Below, one piece after another: positions 32,770-45,870 of a stretch of DNA of 64,000 bases; position 1 is the first letter of the stretch; every line of letters begins with the position of its first letter. This DNA comes from Paguma larvata (taxonomy: Eukaryota; Chordata; Mammalia; Carnivora; Viverridae). The translations under genes and the position numbers were made by a program. The notes below the pieces were generated by a model. It had not been told where the DNA came from. It worked only from the letters and a program-made list of their open reading frames with translations, and did no database searches. The stretch covers positions 6,829,565-6,893,564 of the forward strand of contig CM057841.1 in assembly GCA_030068075.1 (NCBI GenBank), written 5' to 3'.

Positions 32770-35130
32770 CGTTTATTTGGGAAGAAGAGAGTATTCCTCC
32801 TCCTGTGTCTGGCGGATTTCACTCAGCATAATGTCTGTGGGCTTCAAGCCATGTGTAGTGGGTGTCAGAGTTCCCCCCTCTGTAAGGCCCCCTGTTCCCT
32901 CGTGTACATACCCCATTTTGTTTACTTATTCATCCGCCAGCGGTCGCTTGGGTTGCCTCCATCTTTTGGCTGTTGTGAAGAAGCTGCTACGGATATGGGC
33001 ACATGAATGTCTGCTCGAGGCTTTGCTTTCCATTTCTATGTATGTGTGTGGAGGTGGGTTCTGTGCGAACTTTCTAAGGGACCGCTCTACTGTTGTCTAC
33101 AGCCGCTCCGTTTTACTTTATTCCTTTAGATGACAGAGTTATACTGCTATGCATGGGTCTGCCCCAGTTTGTCTATCCATTCACCCACCGAGGGGCATTT
33201 GCATAGTTTCTCTTCAAAGTCGGCTTTTGTGACCAGTGCTGCTGTGTATGTTTGTGTATGTGCTCTTTTTTTTTTAAACAACCGTTTGAATTTTTCGGGA
33301 TATGCATCTAGGAATAGAATTGTTGAGCCATGTGGTAATTCTGTGTTTTTATCTTTTTGAGGAAATGCCAAACCATTTTACACATAGGCTTCACCATTTT
33401 ACCTTTACACAAGCACCATTTAAGGGTTCTAATTTCTCAACATCTTTGCCAACATTTGTTACTTTGTAGTTTTCTTGATTATAGCAGTTTTCGTGAATGT
33501 AAAAGGGTATCTAACTGTGGTTTAAATCTTCATTTCCATAAGGACTAATGATGTTTAACGTCTTTTCATGTCTATTCACCGTTCGTATGATCTCCCAGCG
33601 GAAAGGTATATCCAAGTCCTTTGTCCATTTAAAAAGAATTGTTTTTTTTTGTTGTTGTTGATGACTTGTACAAGTTCTTTATGTACTCATAAAGAGACTG
33701 TGACCAGACAAATAAGGTGCAAATATTTTCTTTCATTGTAGGCATTGTCTTTTTACTTTTGTGATAACACCTTTAGATGTACAAAGGTTTTTAATGTTGA
33801 GGAAACTGAATTTATCTATTTTTCTTAACTCTCATGCGTTGGTGTCAGCTCTAAGAGCATGTTAAACTCAATGTTCATGAGGATTTATCTCCATTTGTTT
33901 CTTCTAGAGTTTATAAGTTTACCTCTCACATTTAAGCTTTTGATCCACTTTGAGTTAATGTCTGTGGTGTGAAGGTAAGGGTCCAGTTTCATTCCTCTGC
34001 ACGTGGATAGCCAGTTGTCTGGCATCCTTTGTTGCAAATACCATTGTTTCCACAATCATGTTGTCCGCTTTTCTCAAAATTCAGTTGATCATGAATGAAA
34101 GGGTTTTTTTCTGGGTTTTCAATGAAATCCCCTAATCTGTATGTATATTTTAGTGACAGTATCACAATGTTTTATTTACTGTTGCTTTGTTTGAAGATTT
34201 GAAATTTGGAAGTATGAGCTTCTATCTTTGATTTTTTTTTTTGTTTCGTTTATTTTGTGGTGCCTTGATTTTCCATATGACTGTTAAGATTAGCTTGTGC
34301 ATTTCTTCCCAGAGACCTTTGTGAATTTTCCTGGGAATCACGCTGAATCTCCATGTTGCACTGTGTACTATCGCCATTTAGCAACGGTGCATCTTTTCAT
34401 CACCATGAAGTGTCTTCACATTTATTTAGATGTTCTTTAATTTCTTTCACCGGCTTTTTTTTTTTTTAATACCCATTCCCAAGTATTTTATTAATGTAAT
34501 GTTACCTAAAATGGAATTGTTTTCTTAAATTCCTCTTGATAAGATTCATCGCTAGTGTATTACAAATAAGTGTGATTTTTATGCATCAGTATTTTATCCC
34601 ATAACTTTCCTGAATTAGGTGACTAACTCTGATCATTTTTGTTGATTCTTAGGAAGTTCTATATACAAGATGATGTCATCTCTGGTTTCTAAATATATGC
34701 AGTTCTACATTTTCCTTTCACATGTGGGTGCCTTTTTTCTTTCCTGTTTGCTCTGGGTAGAACTTTCAGGACAATAATGAGTAATGAGTGAAAATCCAGC
34801 ATCTTGGCCTCGTTCCCATTATCAGAGAAAACAAAATTGACAATGATGTTTGCTACAGGTCTATTAAACAAATTTATTCCTTCTTTCTTGGGTCTTTATA
34901 TCATGAATTAGCACTGGGTTTTTAGAGCCTCTTCTGTATCAATTAATATAATCACACGTTTTCATTTTAAAAATTGTTGTGGTGCATAACATTGCTTGAT
35001 TTCAGTGTGTTGAAAACCCTTTGAATATCTGGGGTAGACTTGCTTATGGTACACAATAATTTTATGTGCTCTTGGATTCATATTGCTGATATTCTGTGGG
35101 GGATTCTTACATCTGTATTTAAAAGGATAA
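32770..35130 (-). mobile_element. L1 fragment, antisense (duplicon A)
   Basis: ATTTCACTCAGCATAATGTC, TTGGGTTGCCTCCATCTTTT, GGCTGTTGTGAAGAAGCTGC and CCATTTGAGTTAATG-type wording run continuously in reverse L1 order from the 3' end into ORF2. No open frame of note survives. The same L1 lies at 50890-53130, so it was in place before the duplication. Confidence 0.85.
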
Positions 35131-35194
35131 AAAAAAGTTTTTTTTTTCCAATTTTGTGATGTATTGATGTGATATGACTGTGAAAGGTGTTATG

Positions 35195-35400
35195 GTTTAA
35201 AGAACTATGACAGGAACCTGAGTAAGGCATGGGGATAGGATGGGGAAGGGTAAGGATTACAGTTATATTCAAGGTTAGGGAGAAAGTTAAAGTTAGGGTT
35301 TAAGTGTCAGAATCAGGGTCAGCATGAGGGGAGTAGAATGAGAGTCAAGGTGAAAGTCAAGGTATAAGGTTAGGGTCCAGGGTAAGGATTGTGTGCATTT
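35195..35400 (+). repeat. Degenerate TTAGGG-like tract A
   Basis: Short G-rich words (AAGGTTAGGGAGAAAG, AAGTTAGGGTTTAAG, AAGGTTAGGGTCCAGGG) recur on the + strand among GTCAAGG/GTCAGGG variants. It matches 53205-53390 in the second duplicon. It looks like decayed telomere-type or subtelomeric sequence. Confidence 0.65.
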
Positions 35401-35463
35401 CAGGGGCGGCTGGGCTTATTTCTCTATAAGTTCTAATTTTCTAGTAGATCAATATTACTTTTT

Positions 35464-35686
35464 ATTTTTTTTATTTTTATTTTTATTTTTTTTAATGTTT
35501 ATTTATTTTTGAGAGACATAGAGACAGAGCATGAGCAGGAGAAGGGCACAGAGAGAGGGTGAAGCTCAGGCTTCAGACCCTGAGCTGCCAGCACAGAGCC
35601 CGACGCGGGGCTCAAACTCACAGACGGTGAGATCATGACCTGAGCTGAAGTTGGCTGCTTAACCGACTGAGCCACCCAGGCGCCCC
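35464..35686 (-). mobile_element. Feliform CanSINE, antisense
   Basis: The duplication CAATATTACTTTT lies at about 35450-35462 and again from 35687. The body ends GAGCCACCCAGGCGCCC. It is absent from the homologous position of duplicon B, so it inserted after the duplication. Confidence 0.92.
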
Positions 35687-35700
35687 CAATATTACTTTTT

Positions 35701-36180
35701 AAATCATAAAACCACATGGATAAACATTACTAATCATCAAAACGTCCTTAATGAAAATAAGTCAAACCACACAGGCTGAGTTCCAGGAGCCATCAGACAA
35801 CAGAGATGCAACCTGCCACCTGCAAATGCATCTTCTCTGAGCTTGACATCCAGTGCACCATGGCTCCGGCACTCCCTCCTATGTCCCTGGATCCATGACA
35901 GTGTTGAGTCTCGAGTCTTGTGATCCTTCCCTCCTGTTCTGAGACCTCACCTGGAAAGCAAGAGTGCTGTGAACACCTGTTTGCTTCCTTAGCATTCATT
36001 AACCACCCCTCTCCTTCCACCAGTGATTACGGGGGAGGTGAGTCCATCCTCATCTCGAGAAGTGCATCTTGCTTCTCGGCAGATGGGTTGGTCTGCATTC
36101 CACCCCATGCTGATGGCCACACTGACTGTTCACAGGTCGACATGGACCTTTGGGGCCCATGACCAAAGGACCATTCTTTC
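35701..36180. other. No gene recognised
   Basis: The stretch joins the SINE to the tandem array. Open frames on both strands here resemble no protein. Confidence 0.35.
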
Positions 36181-38130
36181 CTCAGATCTAGGAGGTGGAA
36201 CCCCCTTGGGGCCAGGCAATGGGTAGGGTTAGACTTAGGGTTAGTCCTGGGAGGAAATAGAGCAGAACTACCACCAGTCAGTGATATCCCTGAGGCTTGA
36301 GTTGAGGGCGTTAGTTAGGGTGTGGGACAGGCTTAGGGTTTGGGATCAGGGGATGGCTGATGGTATGTTCCAGGCTTAGGTTTTGGTACAGGATCCCATT
36401 CTGCAGCTCCATTCTGACCCTGGAAATGTCACGAAAAACTCCTAGGTTCTTGGTGAGTAATGCTGGGCCGGTCACCAGCTCCAAATCTGTTCTTTTCTCA
36501 GACCTAGGAGGTGGGCCCCCTTAGGGCCAGAGCCATGGCTAGGGTTAGTGTTAGGTCCCAGGAGGTGTCACATGCTCAACCACCAGTGCTGCAGTGATCT
36601 CCCTGGATGACTGTGTTGAGGGCACATGTTACAGCACAGGTCAGGCTTAGGGTTTGAGTTCAGAGCCTGATGATTGTGTATGCCAGGGTTAGGTTTTGGC
36701 TTGATCCACTTCTGCAGCACCATCCTGGCCATGTAAAAGTCATGGCGAACTTCTGGGTTCCTCACTGAATAATTCTTTTCAGGGCATGGTGCCCAAATCT
36801 GTTCTTTCCTCAGACCTAGGAGGTGGAGCTCCCTTCCGGCCAAGCTATGGCTAGGGTTAGGATTAGGTCCCAGGAGACAACAGGCTAAATGGCCTGTTGT
36901 GCCATGATCTCCCCCCAGAGGGTTGATTTCATGGTATTTTTTAGGGTGCGGGTCAGGCTTAGGCTTTGGGTCCAAGAGCCAGCCAATGGTGTGGGGAGGC
37001 TGAGGTTTTGGTTCAGGACCCCCTTGTGCAGCCCCATTCCTGCTGTGGAAATGTCATGGTGAATCCCTTGCTGAATAGTCCTGGTCCAGTAATGGGCTAC
37101 CAGTCTGTTCTTTACTCAGACCAAGGAGGTGGGCCCCCTTAGGGAAAGAGCCTTGGTTAGGGGTAGGATTAGGTCCCAGGAGGTGGCAGGGGAAAAACTG
37201 ACACCAATTCAATGATCTCCACAGGGGGCTGAGTTGAGAGCACATGTTAGGACGCAGGACAGTTTTAGGGTTTAGGATGAGGGGATGGTTGATGGTGTAT
37301 TCCAGGCTGAGGTTTTGGCATAGGATCTCCTTCTGCACCTCCATTCCAACTCTAGAAACGAATGAATTCCTGGGTTCCTTGCTGAATACTGCTTCACCAG
37401 TCATGGGCCCCAAATCCATTCTTTTCTCAGACCTAGGAGGTGGAACCCCCTTGGGGCCAGGCCATTGGTAGGGTTAGGGTTAGGTCCCAGGAGGTGTCAG
37501 GGGCCGAACCACCGACCATCCATTGATCTTCCCAGAGGGCTGAGTTGGTGACATGTGTCAGGGTGCAGGTCAGGCCTAGGCTTTAGGCTCATGGGGTGGC
37601 CTATTTTTTGGGCCAGCGTCAGGTTTTGGCTCAGGATCCCTATTGACAGCTCCACAGCAGCTGTGGAAATGTCATGGTGTAATTCTGGGTTCATCGCTGA
37701 ATAATTCTGTGCTGGTGCTGAGCCCTTCTAACATTTCTTCCTCTTATCTAAGAGATGGGCCCCTTTAAATCCAGAGCCTGGCTAGGGTTAGGGTTAGGTC
37801 GAGGGATGTGGCAGTGGCCAAATCACCAGAAGTGCAGTGATCTGCCCAGAGTGCTGAGTGGAGGACCGATGTTAGGGCACAAGTCTGGCTTAGAACATGG
37901 GCTCAGGAGCCTTCTGATGAAGTGGGTCAGGGTTAGGTTTTGGCTCAGTACCCCTGTCTGCAGCTCCATCCCAGCCGTAGAAATGTCATGGCCTTATTCT
38001 GGGTTTCTCGCTTGATAATTCTGTGCCAGTCATGTGACCCAAATTCATTCTTCCCTCACATCTATTAGGTGGGCTCCCCTAGGGCTGAGCCTTGGTGTCG
38101 CTTATCCCCTGAGAGGGCTGGGCAGGTGGC
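36181..38130 (+). repeat. ~310-bp tandem array with telomere-like words (A)
   Basis: The anchor CTCAGACCTAGGAGGTGG or close variants recur near 36180, 36495, 36810, 37115, 37425, 37740 and 38055, about 304-316 bp apart, giving six or more units. Each unit also has GGGTTAGG...GTCCCAGGAGGT, a GTGATCTCCC segment, AGGTCAGGCTTAGG and CTCCATYCTGRCC. The best telomere-like word is TAGGGTTAGGGTTAGG (37469-37484). Unit divergence is substantial. Proline/asparagine-rich frames on the minus strand are by-products of the repeat. Confidence 0.88.
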
Positions 38131-39400
38131 TTTCCCATTCAGTCCATGGGGCCTCACCCACCCCTGTTGAGAATCATTTTTGGCACTGGTTTCTCCCAAG
38201 CTCATTCTTCATAAAGGAATTAAGAGCTGAGAATTCTCTCTCAGTTCGTGCGTGTGCAGGCCTAGAGCCTCCCATGAGCTAGGAGCCAAGTTTCACTGGG
38301 TCTCTCTGCAACCTCCTATCTTTGGAGGACTTCTTGTGAAGTTGACCATATCAGGTTCCCTCTCCTGGTTTAGTCTCTGTGGGCCAGCTTGTTTTCCTGT
38401 TTAACACTTTTGGTTCATTTCATTAACTCATTAGTAGTGGGAAATCCAGGGTTCCTAAGCCAGAGGCCAGGTGCTTTCATGGGCATGGTCTTCCCCTCCC
38501 CCACTGGCAGGCAGTTTCCTGGGAGCCCCATGAAGGCTGCTCTTCCCTGACTGCGGGGCCTGGGGTCTCCTCAAGGGACCCTGATTGCTGTTATCCCAGA
38601 CTCCTCCCAAAATATCACCACCAGTCAGTTTGGTCTCTGAGAATGTTCCTTCATGGTCACTTTCCTGTTGCCGGCATAGCCTGGAGCCCAGAAACAGTGA
38701 TGTAACCCGCCCCCCCTCCCCCAATCCTGTTTAAAGAATAGAGAGATTGATTTCAGGACAAATCATTCACACAGATAGTGATGTAGAAGGTATTCCCTTG
38801 CTAATCTGCCTTCTCAAAGAGAGGGATTTTGTCTGTAAACTTCAGACCCAGAAAATTGACTCTTCTGCCAACATGAGATAATTATTTGTCCTCCCTGAAG
38901 CAGAACGCTGTTTCTCTGGAGCCCCGGCTAGCAATGTGCCTGTACTGGATGTCATGTGCGCACAGTGAAGCCAGAGGCCCCCAGAGAGACCGCCAGGAGC
39001 CTCGTGAGGACACACAGGACCAGAGGCGGGGCAGTATGGCACTATGTCCAGAAGGGGCCGGTGGGGCCCTGACCAGAGAAGCCTCCGGGCCTCCCTCCCC
39101 TTTGCCGTGGTGCAGGGAGCAGAGCTCGCAGGCTGCTGGGCAGTGTTCTTGCGGAGCATGGGATGAGGGCATGCAGCATGAGACAGGTGCTCCAGGAGAA
39201 GCTAGTTCTGAAAGCCTCAGTCTCCTACCTGTGCCTTCACAGAGAGAGAATGAACATTCACTCAGCATTGTGCCCACTGTGAAGAAACATCCCCAAGGAG
39301 AGCCCCTTCCACTTCTGCACAGTGTCTCTTGTTTCTCTGTTTCTCAAGGGTGTCCAGGCATCTGGAGAATCTCCCAGGACCGTATTGTGGGATCACCTTG
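38131..39400. other. No gene recognised
   Basis: A 186-codon frame (38886-39446) runs into the LTR that follows and has no recognisable domain, so I do not call it a gene. No clear repeat identified. Confidence 0.4.
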
Positions 39401-40716
39401 TGCCAGAGTCCAGTTCCGGCTGAATCCAGGAATTTCCGAAGGATGAACGGCCAGCAAAATGAATGAGAGAGCCACGAGATGTAGTCTGATCACCAAGCAG
39501 GCATCTCTGGCAATTCTGGCATCTCTGCTCTGCTGGTCTCAGTATCTTTATTTAAAGCAGTGAATGACATTGCATCTGTGACAAGGCATTTTTAACATTT
39601 TTTCTTAGATTGGGATATTTGTGAATCCCCCAGACCTAGAAGGAGACAGCCTTAGATTAGGCAGTAACCATTTTTATGACTTTGTTCCCAGATCACGCAT
39701 TGTTTTTTGAGGCAGAGGAGAGAAAATAACAAGATGTTATTAAGAAGAGAGCAGGGTTGTTGTCGTAGCCCTCAGTAAACAGAGGGCACATACATTGTTG
39801 CCTTAAGACCTATGTTAACCATCTATAGATAGATTAGGAGTCATTCTATCCATAATCTTTAGCATAATGGAGGAGGTATAACTCGCTTCGTAGAGACATA
39901 ATCTCTAACGCTTCTCTAAATTATTTTCCTTTGTGAGTGAGTGAGCCTATACCATAAGGGCCCATGTCTATCTATTCTTTGTACAAATGGCAGTTTCTGT
40001 AAAAGTATTTTGTTATTGCCTTTTCATCATACGGGAGTGTGGGGATGGGAATTGCAAAAGGATTCTGGAATGTTAACCTCAGGAAGGTGCTCAATATTTG
40101 TTGTTGATCAGTGAAGGTATGTGTAGCTACTTTTGTTTGGCTTCTGTTTGTGCCTTATCTATAAACAGTGCTTTTAACTTTTGGGCTAGGCTAACCTCGG
40201 AGAAGCTCCTAAGTCTCTTTACAACCTCTCCTATCAGTCTGTTGGCAAATACTGAGAGACGCTTTACAGCCATGTGCTTTGGGGTTTTATGGTGGGGCTG
40301 AGGGGATGTTTAACACAATGTAATACCTGCAGAGAAATCTAGTTTGGTTCAAGGAGTCTTGGGGCCTAACGTCTACTAATCTTTAGCCAACTCCTAACTG
40401 CTATTCTGTGTGATCAATTTGTGTAACCTATCCCTAAGAGGCAACTTTGAGGTTACTTCTGGCCAGGTTACGCTCATTCGGATATTATCCATCAAGGCAT
40501 CACACTCCAGGTCCCCTTTTTCGTATGCCATAAAACCAAAGAGCATTATAATCCCTTGAGGCCAAGGAGAGCAGTTCAAGAAATCCAGGCCTGAAAGGTT
40601 ATTAATAGGAGGAGATAATATCGGGATGCCATTTTAGTCAGCAGGAGACTTTGCAACATCTGCCTTATCCACACAGGGAGACGTCTCAACCTGTGAGCCC
40701 AAGACAGCTCCCAACC
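39401..40716 (-). mobile_element. Long ERV2-type LTR, antisense
   Basis: Read on the minus strand it begins GTTGGGAGCTGTCTTGGGCT and CACAGGTTGAGACG and ends with CTGGCATCTCTG-to-TTCCGG wording in the same order as the LTR at 15782-16630. It is about 470 bp longer, with extra sequence near 39640-40020. CACCTTG (39394-39400) and CACTTTG (40716-40722) may be a diverged duplication. The exact ends are uncertain by a base or two. Confidence 0.82.
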
Positions 40717-43700
40717 ACTTTGCTAAGCTCAGAGTTCTCAGGCAGTGCCACCTGCCCTTCCCTGCATGCCACGCTGTCTGTGATGGTTGAGATCTGGATC
40801 CTGCCCACATCCAGGAATTTGGAAAATTTTGCTAAGACCAGGTTGGGGAGGGGAGCAGCACCACCATGCCATTTGGCCTGGGGACTGTAGACCTCCCTCC
40901 ACCTCGTCATTTGCATGTTCTGTGGGATGTTGGTGTAGCGGGCATCCTGGCTCAGGGGACACACCTCAGGACAGCAGGGAGCAGGATCTGGCTTAGGCTG
41001 GGCCCTGACCATGATTCCAGGCAGTGCAGAGCCTTGCCCAAGGGGCTCCATGAACCCATCAATCTTCTTCCCTTGGGGACAGGAGGCATTTATTTGTGCA
41101 CCCCGTCTACCCTCAGTGAGTAGTGAGTCTAAGATCAAGAGGTACACAGATCAGGTGTCTGGGAGACCATGTTTCCTGGTTCACAGATAGCATCTCGTTG
41201 CCATGACCTTACTTGGTGGAGACCTGAGAGAGCTTTGTGGGTTTTTTTGGTAAGGCCCCCACTCCTGTCCATGGAGGATCCATCCCCCTGACCTAACCAC
41301 CTCCCACACTCCCCACCTCTGACCACCATCATCTTGGGTGTTGGGATTCTAACATGAGTTTGGGGGACACACGACCATTCAGACCATAGAGGTATTGCAT
41401 ATCCAGCCTAGTTCCCAGCTGTCTCATGAAGGGGTCTCCACCTTCCATAGACACTGCCTTTGGAAGTTCCAGATGAACCTGTCCTCTGTTCCCTGCAGTC
41501 ATGTCTCCAAATCCACAACCTTCCTCGTAGCCTTCCTGTTGGGGGTCAAGCTGTTGCACTGGCATATATTTCAGGTACAGTGTAGGCCAGTTGTTCATCT
41601 GGGCACTCACGGCTGTGCAGGTACGCTGGGACCAGGCACACTAGTCTCCATGCCTGATGGAGCCACTGTGTGCCATTTGCCCCGTGCCCTTCTGGTCGTG
41701 GGGCTCCTGCTCAGACTTGGGCTCTGGTCCCCACAAACAGGAAAGGTTAATGTGACAGAGAGAGACCAGACACATGAACGTTTGCACCCCTGGGATCAGG
41801 TAATGTGCTCCTTCTGTCTCATCCCCTCTGCTTCTCATTGTGCCATTTGAATGTATTTAAAGAACCTTGTGATTCCAGCATACTAATTTGTTCGATGAGC
41901 CTTTGTGGTCCATGACTTCTGGGATAGATTGGCAATGCACCTGGAGGAGACGAAGCTGTGACTTCACCACTTCCTTCTGCTGCAGCTCCTCCAAGTGCTC
42001 CAGAGGTGTCAGGAGACTTCCTGCCTGCCTTTGAGGGATGGTGCAATTATGGAGGCAACTGGCCCCAGCAAACAGACCCTGTGTTCTTCTATTTCTGTGA
42101 GTCAGACACAATATCTGGGCCAGCCCAGAGACAACTGTTCCTCAAGGTCTTCAACCTCAGGAGATTAAATGTCCCCTGGCGTATATGGCTGTAGCCTCTG
42201 TAAGATTGAACATTTTGGCTAGTAAGAGTCAGGCACAGCCAGTTGCTCACATATGTGCATGTGACCATGTGACATGTGCATGGATAACCCAGACATCTAG
42301 GAGAACCTAAAAAGTCACACCATGTCCAGACAGTCACACCGATGGCATGGCTTTGCATGCAGATGCAGCCCTCAGGCATGGCCTCATAACTTCTTACTCT
42401 CTTCTGTGCTGTGTTGTAGAAAGTGAGGCTGCAGGATGGCTGGAACATAGACCATGGAAGGTAGGAGGTGGTTGCTCTTACAGGAGACGCATGCTGGCAG
42501 CAGTGACATGAGCAAGAGATGGGGGAATGGTGAGCAGAAGATCCAAGAAATAAAAAAGCCAGTAGATAGGACAGGTGGTGTCAGGGCTGCTTCCTTGGGA
42601 ATCTCATTCCTTTTTTGTTCAGTGAGCCATGTCATGGCCTTGCAGACATGTGTGTCAGAGCCCCAGTGGGAACTGGGATTGCCAGGCATCTCTCCTGTGT
42701 GCTCATAAGCTATAACTCAAACTTGTGTCCTTCTCACCTTCTGAGGAGCAAGGGTATCAGTGGTCCCTGCAAATTACATCCTAGGTCTTCCCAGTTGCAA
42801 AGAAATGACACTGGGGACCCAGCTTCCTGATGCAGTACTTTCTGACCTCAAGCTGTCTCCTCATTGGCAACCTGATACAGTTTGTAAATAGGGCTCATAT
42901 TTGCTAATTTAGATGCATCGAAGTTAATAAGATAAAATAGGGTCCTTTCATATTAGATATTTCTGAAAATCTGAGCTGACAGAGAAGGTTGCTCCCACCA
43001 GTGAGTTTTCCAGAAAACGAGCCCTGACTCATGGAGCAGCAACTGAAAGATTCAGCTTGTAGTGGAGACCCTCCTGTAAGTTCCTCTCCCATGGCTGTGT
43101 CAGGTCTCCTGCTGCTGCCAAGTGGGGATCAGCCCCAGGGTTGGCGTCCTCTCTCTGACTTTGTACACGGCCTCAGCACAAGCAGATGGGCTGCTGCCAT
43201 GGAGGCTGGAACAGGGAACTAACAGCATCTGATCCCAGATATAATTTCTAAGGGGATCCAGTATGCAGAGCAGAGCCACCAGGTACATGGTGCTGGTGTA
43301 GAGAGGTGTCCATGGTTTTGGAACAACCGCCGGACACCTCCCCCCATCCCACCTCCTCCTGCCACCAGCAGATACTGAGAAATTCCATTACCAGGTGAGT
43401 GAGGAGCATCAACCTGGGACGTGGAGGGCAGCGAGTTGTCCCCAGCTGTGACCCCTCCTCACTGTGGGCCTATCCATGGCAGCATCAAGACATCTTTGGC
43501 CTCAACCACTGTTTCAGGAAAACACTTGAAAAATAGAATCTCAGCATTTATTTCCAAGGTTCCAAGCCACATCTTAGGAAGGAAAGATCAATGACAATGC
43601 AAACAGAGCCTCTCAGCCCAGCCCTGGTCTCCAGTCCTAAGGACCAGGGGTCCAGGGGTCCAGAGGGAAGGAATCTTGGAGTTGGGGAAGACAGTCTCTA

Positions 43701-45069
43701 CAGCGTTTCACCCACAGGGGTGTCACTTTTTTGACTTATCCCCTGCAGCCTACAAATATCCAACAGAATATGTGGGCTTTCTGGAAACTTTAAGGCTCTA
43801 GTGGGTGGTGGGGGAATTCTAGGCCTGTGGTTTTTAGGAAAGATGCCCCATGGTTAAGACCCAAGGCCTGAGTGCTCTGAGAATGGGCCAGCTGTAGGTG
43901 TATTCAGAGGTCATGGGCAGTGGTCAGGGTTCTGTGGTCAGTGGTGGGCCTGGGGTCAGTGGGCCCCCTGCAATGCCCCTCCTACACGGAGTGAGGCTTT
44001 TCTGTCTCTGTAACCCCAGTGACTGGCTGGGGCCTGTGCCACAGTAGGTGCTAAGGAGCTGTTAAAAATAGAATATTAGAAATAGTCCAGCCCAGTACCC
44101 TGCTCCCCACCCCCCATGCTATTCTGCTATCCCCTTGAGGCCTGCTTGGCACCATGCATCTGGAGGACCAGTGCCTGGGCAGAAGCAGTGCCCATCAGTG
44201 GTCAGCAAGAATTCCTTGAATGCCTGAGGTGTTAGGGAACTGGTCTTGATCCCAGTGTGAAGGCTGAGAAGAGTTGCTGGGGTTGGGGTGGGGTTGTTAG
44301 AGTGAGCAAGGGAAGGGATCAGGTTCAGTGGCTGGAAACCCCCAAGATTCTGACACTTGGAGGGGCCCAGAGATGGCGTTTGTGGGTAAGGTGTGCACCT
44401 TCCCTGCCAGCGCATTTTGTCCCTCTCTGGCCCACCTCTCAGAAGTCTTCATGGGAGGGTCCCCTTGCAGGTAATCTCTGATGTGTCTGATGACCAAAGT
44501 GTCACCTGGAGCACATACTTGGGCAAGGGGTTCCCCATCAGGATTCTGACCCTGAACCATGAGATGCATGTGCAAACTTGGAAGACCCTTCTCCAGGACA
44601 GTATCTTCAGTTAGGACTGAGAGAAGGAGCCCCCTGACAGGGAAGCGAGTGCTTGGTTCTCGTGCCCTCAAAAGAGGGCTTTTCCCAAGTGTGAGGGAGG
44701 CATTTGGTGTGCTGTTGTCCATCACTTCCCCGCTGTCCGGTCCTTGCCTCTCCCCACAAGGGGTCTTGTAGGAAAAGCTCTTTGGGGTTCATCCCTTTCA
44801 ATTTCCCTCTTCCTTCCCTCATTGAGAAAGGTTTTGAAGAACATTCTCTTGTTCCCCTCTAAAGCCATTGTTTCAGAGTTGGAAACATCACCAGGAGACA
44901 CCTGAGCCCAGTGTTGTCTTTGCTGGTACTTAATCACAGGAGCTCAGGATGAAATAAGAACCATTGCAGGTTCCGTCAGTGTCCCCACTGGGAATGAATC
45001 CCATCAGGACATCAGGGCTCATTGACTTTAGGGCAGCCCTGCCCTCCATACCAATGCTCCTCCTTCCTC
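40717..45069. other. 4.3 kb without a recognised gene
   Basis: Open frames up to 153 codons occur on both strands, but none shows a domain, signal peptide or consistent splice context that I recognise. The piece ATCTTGGGTGTTGGGATTCT to GACACACGACCATTCAGACC (about 41331-41386) looks like an old interspersed repeat. The composition is ordinary, moderately GC-rich carnivore DNA. Confidence 0.45.
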
Positions 45070-45770
45070 TCAGCTGTTGTGGGTTTTTAGTTAGTTGCTG
45101 TGTGTGGCGTGAGATAGGGGTCTGGTGTTCTGCTTGGGGCTGTCCTGTTTTCCCAGCACCATTCATTGAAGAGACTGTCCTTTCAGCATTGTGTATTCTT
45201 GGCTTCTTTATTGTGAAATAATTGACCACATATGTGTGGATTTGCTTCTGGGCTCTCTATTCTGCTCCATCAGTCTTTCTGTCTCTTAGCCCATAGCACA
45301 CTGTATTGATTATTACTATAGCTGTGTAATAGAGTTTCAGATCAGGGAATGTGATGCCTCCTGGTTTGTTCTTCTTTATACAGAATCTGTGGCTCTTCAT
45401 GGTCCTCTGGTTTCATAGAGCTTTAAGGATTTTTCTAGTTCTGTGCAAAATGGTACTAGAATGTTGATTGGGAGGGATTACACTGAATCTGTACATCACT
45501 TTGGGTAAAATGGACAATTCTATAATATTCATTTTTATAATCCAAGAACACATAATATCTTTCCATTTGTTTGTGCCTTTTTCAATTTCTTCATCAATGT
45601 CTTATCATTTTTTTGGTATAGGTTTTTCATGTCTGTGGTAAAGGTTTTTCCTAATTGTCTTCTTAACTTCTTGTGATTGTTCATTATGTGCTTGTCCAAT
45701 GTAATGACTTTTGTATCTTGATTTTGTATCCTACAATTTCACTGAGTTTATTTGTTTTAACTTTTTTTGT
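45070..45770 (-). mobile_element. L1 ORF2 fragment, antisense
   Basis: CCCAGCACCATTCATTGAAG, GGGAATGTGATGCCTCCTGG and TTGATTTTGTATCCTACAAT are reverse-complement L1 ORF2 landmarks, also seen in the L1 at 21070-21720. It is heavily diverged. Confidence 0.85.
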
Positions 45771-45781
45771 TTTCTTCCTGC

Positions 45782-45821
45782 CTTTCTTCCTTCCTTCCTT
45801 CCTTCCTTCCTTCCTTCCTTC

Positions 45822-45856
<35 letters not shown>

Positions 45857-45870
45857 TGTTTCTTTCTTTC
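45782..45870 (+). repeat. (TTCC)n/(TTTC)n microsatellite
   Basis: Roughly nine TTCC units pass directly into eleven or more TTTC units, with one interrupting TTTG. The run lies at the broken end of the L1 fragment. Confidence 0.97.

Larger units (their letters stand above)
31280..38130 (+). repeat. Duplicon copy A
   Basis: This 6.8-kb segment matches 48375-54795 in the same orientation and component order: L1 fragment, CpG island, antisense L1, TTAGGG-like tract, ~310-bp tandem array. Shared landmarks include CAGATCGCTCCCGRCAGGAC (32419 and 50612), GGGAAGAAGAGAGTATTCCT (32779 and 50976) and TTTTGTGATGTATTGAT (35152 and 53162). Copy A has its own SINE at 35464-35686. Confidence 0.88.

Noticed and set aside
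36568..37419. Minus-strand frames rich in NPxPxP
   Set aside because: They are translations of the 310-bp tandem repeat, and the same phrases recur once per unit.
36181..38130. CRISPR-like or other prokaryotic repeat array
   Set aside because: The window is clearly mammalian, and the units are 310-bp direct tandem repeats without spacers.
38886..39446. 186-codon frame on the + strand
   Set aside because: No recognisable domain; its last part runs into an LTR and the minus strand is open as well.
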